NCBI GenBank assembly: GCA_043228905.1
Contig: JBHGNT010000005.1
Coordinates: 8,928,001-8,992,000 of the forward strand
Origin: Azolla caroliniana
Taxonomy: Eukaryota; Polypodiophyta
Length of the DNA stretch: 64,000 nt
Direction: 5' to 3'
A model generated the notes under the pieces. The model was not told the DNA's origin and searched no databases. It worked only from the letters and a program-made list of their open reading frames with translations. A program made the position numbers and the translations under genes. How positions within the stretch are numbered: the stretch's first letter is position 1; every line of letters starts with the position of its first letter. Of this stretch, positions 59,506 through 64,000 are shown piece after piece.

Positions 59506-59860
59506 GGCAGGTGGACTCGATAGGGTTTAGCAACAGTGGTAGCAACTAACCCACAATACTCAACTAGAGATGGCCTACGTGATGTGGCAAAGGATCATGT
59601 ATAATGGACCTAGGAATTCGATATATAATTTATGGTACACATTTATGGTGCACACATCAATTTATGTTGCACATTTATGACACTCATTTACATATGTAAT
59701 TAAAATAGTCTAGTATTTTCAATGGTAGTTTTTTGCATACTTAATTTATTAATGATGGCTTTTTACTAAAATGACTATTTATCAATGGTAGCTTTTTGCA
59801 TAGCTAATTGTTTCCACTCGCATGCTTTCACCCTTAACTCCTTTGTCGGCCGGGTAACAC
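59506..59860. other. AT-rich spacer, possible transposon end
   Basis: No gene. Short diverged repeats (TTTATGGTGCACA; ATGGTAGCTTTTTGCATA) occur. The right end of the putative transposon should lie here, but no inverted match to the 50.85-51.1 kb region was seen by eye. Confidence 0.4.
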
Positions 59861-59879
59861 ATGGCACACCCGTGGGATA

Positions 59880-60745
59880 GTACCTTGTATGTCGAATCCC
59901 ACAATCTAACCCTTAGCCTTCGTCCAAGATATCATGAATACTCTGCTCCAAGGTGTCCAATGGTTCTTCGGGAATCTGTTGTTGCTGTTGTTGTGGTTGC
60001 GGCTGCTGTTGTTGTGGCTGCTGCTGCTCCGACTCTGGTTCCTCCGACTGTTGCTCCTTGGATGGCGTTTGTCCGGCTCTCGGTACCGGCGGTTGTGGCG
60101 GTGATTCCTCCATCAGCTGCTCTGCCAGATTTGACTCCGGTTGACTTGCCCCGGCGATGGCTCCTCATCGCTGAGGTTGACGGTCGCCGCCTGCTTTGCT
60201 TCTTCTTGCCGTCGCCTGGTCCGCTCATAGCTTTCAAACTAGATTTGAGCATCCAGTCGATCATCGTCCAGTTGTGCTACCAGTTGCCGGACCACTACTG
60301 ACTACTCCTCCGCCAGAGTTACAAAGTCTTCTACTAACTCATCTCTTACGGCGGTGAAGTCCTCCTTTGTTAGCATGTAGCAGTTGTCGCCATCCTTCTG
60401 CCGGTTTTCCATGTCCGCCCTTAGCAACTGGAGCTCGGTTGTGTGCTTTGCCCATTTGTCCCACCATTGCACGAAGCTTTCGTCAATCAAGCGTTTTGTC
60501 TTGCTCCTCCATGCTTGGACAATGAATTGGATCCGCTCAAGTCCCATCTTCGATTTGTCCTCTGTGGCTTGCCGTTCTTCCTTCAATTGCTTGATCAGAT
60601 TCACCGTATCCACCTCCTGCTCCTGGTAATGTGACAATTGGTTTTGGTAAGTGTTCTGCAACCTCTGCAATACCATTGTCGCTCTTTCCTTTTTTTCATA
60701 ATGCTACTTATGGAGCTCTATACGTTCCTGCGTGGCTTCCTCCTC
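59880..60745 (-). pseudogene. Antisense coiled-coil and Q-rich ORF of an LTR element
   Basis: The minus-strand frame from about 60,745 down (RLTEEEATQERIELHK, TAG, then 60,676-60,302: MVLQRLQNTYQNQLSHYQEQ and onward) is a long helical protein, followed after another TAG by RQLVAQLDDDRL. In a shifted frame comes a Q/P-rich tail (60,113-59,913, PQQQQPQPQQQQQQ). It lies opposite to the plus-oriented polypurine tract and LTR at 61.88-62.59 kb. Extra antisense ORFs between pol and the 3' LTR are known in Tat-lineage plant gypsy elements; the assignment here is by position only. The two TAGs fit CAG to TAG. Confidence 0.45.
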
Positions 60746-61891
60746 GGTAAGACGGGGGCGGACGAAGTGCGAAACCCTTACCGGCCAGTTACAGTTTCGG
60801 AAGGAGCCGGCAAGGGCAAACACGGGGAGGTGTGTCGGGCCGGAAAGGCACACCTGGGGAGGAACAAGAGTCTCGCAAGTGGCCATCACGGGCCAGATCG
60901 AAGCGTGACTACGGGACGATGTTCGGCACAGGCGGTGCTAAACAAAGGAAGTGGAAGACGGCACAAGGGAGGTGTCGGGAATGAGGTGACGAGTGCATAG
61001 TGGACTGCACAAGGTCAGAGTCAGGGGATGACAAGGAAGTTCAGAGGAGGATCCTCCACACTCGCTTCATAGATCTCGGCAGCTCAGTTAGAGTAGCGAA
61101 GACTAACACGGCAAGCCCGGGATGACAAGCTGGTGGGGGCGAGGGGACGACGGCAAGCAGAAGACTCAAGACTTGTTGCAGCATCGCAAAACAGGAAGAG
61201 CCAAGCGGGCTACTACGGGGTGTTGCTCGGATGCGGAGGACACCGGTACGCGGATGAGCGGCGATGCACGATCTAGTCGGGAAAGGGGCCGACAAAGCGT
61301 GCAAAGAACCGGAGTGCAGCACAAGCAGTGCCAAACAACGGATGAGGATATGCGGTACATGCAGGTGCCGGAGCGGAAAGGCGAGCGCGAAGATGGGTTG
61401 TGTGGTTCGGAGGAAGCACGTAGAAGGCCAGAGAAGGATCCTCCACACCGTTCCGAAGACCATGGCGGTTCGAGCCGACGTGGCGACGTAAGACCATGGA
61501 GAAGGAAGGTGGCGGCGAGAGGACGAAGGCAACACGAAACAACATGGGACGGCAATCAGGACAACACGAATGGTCGACGGAGGCCAAGTGGGTCACTACG
61601 GGCATTCCTCAAGCGGAGGACATCGGGCATACGGTGGAGAGCGGGGCGTGCATACGACCGAACAAGGGCCAACAGAAGTACGCGTACTATAGAGATCGCG
61701 GTGAAGGACCCATCGACGGGTCGAACGAGCCTACGGGGAGGTAAGCACGAAGGAAGAACTGAAGCCGACGGTTCAAACCGGCAGCGAGCCGGAATGCGGA
61801 TTACGGAAGACCGGTTTCTCACCGGCCGAAATCTCTCACCCTTCACCGGATTTGGCACGTACCGGTGGACGTGCGGTTTGGTGGGGGCGGA
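60746..61891 (+). other. 3' untranslated region of gypsy family B with repeats
   Basis: G+C-rich, non-coding. Diverged repeats about 300-390 bp apart: ACTACGGGACGATGTTCGG (60,907), ACTACGGGGTGTTGCTCGG (61,213) and ACTACGGGCATTCCTCAAG (61,594); GAGGATCCTCCACAC near 61,048 and AAGGATCCTCCACAC near 61,433. It ends in the polypurine tract TTTGGTGGGGGCGGA. The overlapping frames on both strands show no family and are probably chance in G+C-rich sequence. Confidence 0.6.
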
Positions 61892-62588
61892 TGTCGTGAA
61901 GAATTTCGGCAAGAGGCGGAAACCGGGAAATATTGGCTATATCGGCGGGGTGCACCATGTGCATTCACCCTCGTATAATTGTGTGAATAATAGGAGTTAA
62001 GTCGGGACGAAGAATCCCATGTAAATCGGGATTTATCCCACATCGTAACGCATCCCTCTCCTTGTTCTATAAAAGGAAGGGATGGTCCCTTGTAGAAGGG
62101 TTGCCCATTTTGAGTTAGGAGGGTATACCGTTAGGTTTAGTATTCCGTTTATCTTTTCTTCTTCTTCTTCTTCTTCTTCTTCCCCTTCGTGTTTGCTTAG
62201 GGTTTGCTTCCGCTCGGCCTCCTGTGCAAGACCCCGCTCGGCGCGACGAGCCCCAGAGCTCCCCGACGGCGGCTTGGCAGCAGACGACTGCTATAACCTA
62301 CCTTGGTCTGGCTTGAAGTCGGGGATGTATTCTTTTTCCCTTGTAATATACATATTTGCATCTGTCTGTGCATATCGGTGTATTTGGTGGTGTCGGAAGC
62401 ACAACCCCTTGCTTCCTATGCATAAGAGTCGATGTCACGCGCACGCTCTCCCTCTCCTTTGTCTCTCTCTCTCGCGTTCGGTTGCCTCCAGAACACGTCC
62501 GCAGTCGGTTTCTCAGCACCCCTTTTCTCCCTAGTCCGAGACCCCTGTGGTCCCCCCCTTCTGCACGCACGCGCATAACAACGCGACA
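61892..62588 (+). repeat. Ty3/gypsy 3' LTR (family B)
   Basis: A 697-bp LTR begins TGTCGTGAAGAATTTCGGC and ends CATAACAACGCGACA, sharing both termini and the AGACCCCTGTGGTCC block with family A, but with a different middle. TATAAAAGG lies at 62,068-62,076 and a (CTT)n run at 62,157-62,182. It follows a polypurine tract, so it is the 3' LTR of a plus-strand element on its left. Its right edge lies in the RT gene of another gypsy copy. The matching 5' LTR is not in the window as an intact copy. Confidence 0.88.
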
Positions 62589-63343
62589 CCGGCAACCTTC
62601 CAACAAATCATCATGGAGATTTTCAGAGAATTCATTCTGGCATTCATGCAGGTGTTCCTGGACAACTTTGTTGTTTATAGCCGGGAAGGGGATCACCTTC
62701 AGCACCTCCAACTATGTCTGGAGAAATGTAGGGTTTACCAATTAAGCCTTAACCCGGCAAAATGCGTGTTCGGAGAGTCCAACGGAGCGTTACTTGGCCA
62801 CATCGTGAGCAAGGACCGTATTATAGTGGATCCAGACAAGGTCAAAGCTATTTTGGACACACCAGCACCAACCACAGCAAAGGCATTAAGCCGGTTCTTA
62901 GGACAAATTCGGTGGCATAGCCGAATGCTCCGGTATCTGGCAGACCCGGCTACACCATTGCATGCCATGGTAAATCGGACACCGTTCCAATGGACGGACA
63001 CAGAAGACAAGGCTTACCGGGCACTAAAAGTAGTATTGTCACAAGCGCCGGTGGTGCAACCTCCGGATTGGTCTAAAGAGTTCCATGTGTTCGTTGACGC
63101 GTCCGACATCGCAATCGGGAGCGCGCTTATGCAACTTACAGAACCTAAGTGGTACCGGCCAATGTATTATGCCAGCCGGAAGCTGTCCCAAGCAGAACGT
63201 AATTATTCCACAACAGAAAGAGAGGCCTTGGGCATTATCTACAGTGTCACCAAGTTTAGACACTATCTGTTGGGAAGGAAATTTTCCTTTCACATAGATC
63301 ATTCGACGCTCCTCTATTTGGTGTCCAAAGCATCACTCACCGG
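62589..63343 (+). pseudogene. Ty3/gypsy RT-RNase H piece
   Basis: It begins in the middle of RT (ATFQQIIMEIFREF, then FLDNFVVYSRE, where the catalytic F-x-D-D reads F-L-D-N). It continues through the RT thumb (AKCVFGESNGALLGHIVSKD) into RNase H (EFHVFVDASDIAIGSALMQ, then ERNYSTTEREALGIIYSVTK and FHIDHSTLL). Both ends are cut: on the left by the family B LTR at 62,588, on the right by the chromovirus LTR at about 63,343. The missing second catalytic Asp and both truncations make it non-functional. Confidence 0.88.
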
Positions 63344-63801
63344 TATTATTATAGATCTAGGTACTAAAGTAAGCTTAAGATAAGGATAAAGTAATGATAG
63401 ATAGAAAGGAGAAAGAGAAAGAAGGGTGCCGATCCACCCGACCACCCCCGAGCGAAGGGATCGAGATGGACTCGAGCCTCGATCGGCGTCCCATACCACC
63501 GCCGTGGCGTCGAGTCGTACCTGGTGCTGGCGCGCTCGCTACAAGAGTTCACCCACCACAAGAGCAGAGTCTCGATGTAGTCAAAAGATGATCAAATGAG
63601 GGTAGCTAGGCCTCTTATTTATAGCGACACCCAAGGCCCCCAGGCAAGTTCACACTTGACCTAATGGGTTGTCTCAATCTCGAGGATTAAAAGTAATCCT
63701 CCCCTTCTTTACACTCTCGTTTAACCCTCACACTTATCCACGTGTATAGAATACTACGGTAAATTCTCACCACGAAATATTAAATTGTCATGCTCGTAAC
63801 A
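63343..63801 (-). repeat. Chromovirus 3' LTR
   Basis: On the minus strand it starts TGTTACGAGCATGAC at 63,801, right after the polypurine tract AAAGAGGGGGAGTA (63,802-63,815). A TATAAATAAGAGG word lies near 63,613-63,625 (minus). The far end is placed by the break in the RNase H frame of the neighbouring gypsy and is uncertain by some bases. Confidence 0.75.
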
Positions 63802-63809
63802 TACTCCCC

Positions 63810-64000
63810 CTCTTTAAAACATTGCACTCTTGCAATGGAAAGTTAGGGAAATTAGTTCTGAGAGTATTTTCGCGTTCCCATGTGGCATCTTTTATTGATT
63901 TATCCATCCATTTTATTTTAAATTCTCGGATTTCTTTAGTACGTAATTTTTTTGTTTTAATATCGAGAATTCTTTCTGGTACATGTGGTTTAGAAGATAA
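63810..64000 (-). CDS. Chromovirus pol, C-terminal chromodomain (partial)
   Basis: The minus strand from the window edge reads PERILDIKTKKLRTKEIREF, then KIKWMDKSIKDATWERENTL and RTNFPNFPLQ, and ends at the polypurine tract. This is the chromodomain that closes integrase in Ty3/gypsy chromoviruses and steers insertion to marked chromatin: PE.IL, KWxxxS, ATWE and the last aromatic region are in place. It is cut by the end of the window; no stop occurs in the visible part before the tract. Confidence 0.85.

Noticed and set aside
61122-62000. 292-codon plus-strand frame as a gene
   Set aside because: G+C-rich, without family motif, overlapping equally long frames on the other strand, and running through a polypurine tract into an LTR.
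1-64000. CRISPR arrays, tRNA or rRNA genes
   Set aside because: The regular 20-bp and 83-bp arrays lack the repeat-unique spacer pattern, and no cloverleaf with A and B boxes or rRNA-like sequence was seen. tRNA likeness occurs only at the copia primer-binding site.

Overview
The window is nuclear DNA of a land plant: split genes with short introns, plant Ty1/copia and Ty3/gypsy retrotransposons, an Ac-like hAT element, many (CT)n runs, and no tRNA, rRNA or CRISPR. One gene (20.3-25.5 kb, minus) encodes a close match in layout and length to MNS1/FAP127, a protein of ciliary doublet microtubules. A plant keeping it should make flagellated sperm. With the style of the PPR relics at the left end this suggests a seed-free plant, most likely a fern; the species cannot be named from the sequence.

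Left third (1-27.5 kb), gene-bearing: decayed PPR copies (1-1.96 kb); an LTR-like relic (2.2-3.06 kb); a 7-exon B3-domain gene (3.9-6.6 kb, plus); a 4-exon 2OG-Fe(II) oxygenase gene (8.0-13.06 kb, plus) with a LINE-like relic in its last intron and a decayed duplicate of its own exon 2 in intron 1; a 4-exon RING-H2 gene with an N-terminal MGC (16.06-18.36 kb, plus); a small 8-bp-TSD MITE (19.45 kb); and the MNS1-like gene (minus). All four host genes can be spliced into open frames, except that the first exon of MNS1 is unresolved.

Middle (31.4-45 kb), a datable nest: a minus-strand Ty3/gypsy element (3' LTR, integrase, RNase H, RT) was split by a full Ty1/copia element (33,778-39,335, TSD GTCTT) and again by a full hAT element (39,895-43,919, TSD TGCAGCAC). 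Gypsy and copia carry several disabling changes, mostly C-to-T or G-to-A. The hAT transposase splices into one unbroken 661-codon frame and is probably the youngest insertion. From 45 to 48 kb lie copia LTR pieces, one with an almost exact TSD.

Right third (48-64 kb): a plus-strand gypsy element of the same family (5' LTR, PBS, gag, protease) stops near 50.85 kb. Next comes the least familiar part (about 51.3-59.5 kb): two convergent split genes, one with a RING-like finger followed by an FCP1/NLI-type HAD domain, the other a two-exon DDE-like protein with an HTH. Both carry an intron filled with copies of the palindrome TAGCTAATTAGCTA, and an 83-bp tandem array lies upstream of the second gene. 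I read this as one large, poorly described DNA transposon now decaying through C-to-T nonsense changes. Its outer ends were not found. The rest is a gypsy 3' end with an antisense coiled-coil ORF and a different LTR, a plus-strand gypsy RT/RNase H piece cut by that LTR, and, at the edge, the chromodomain end and LTR of a chromovirus on the minus strand.
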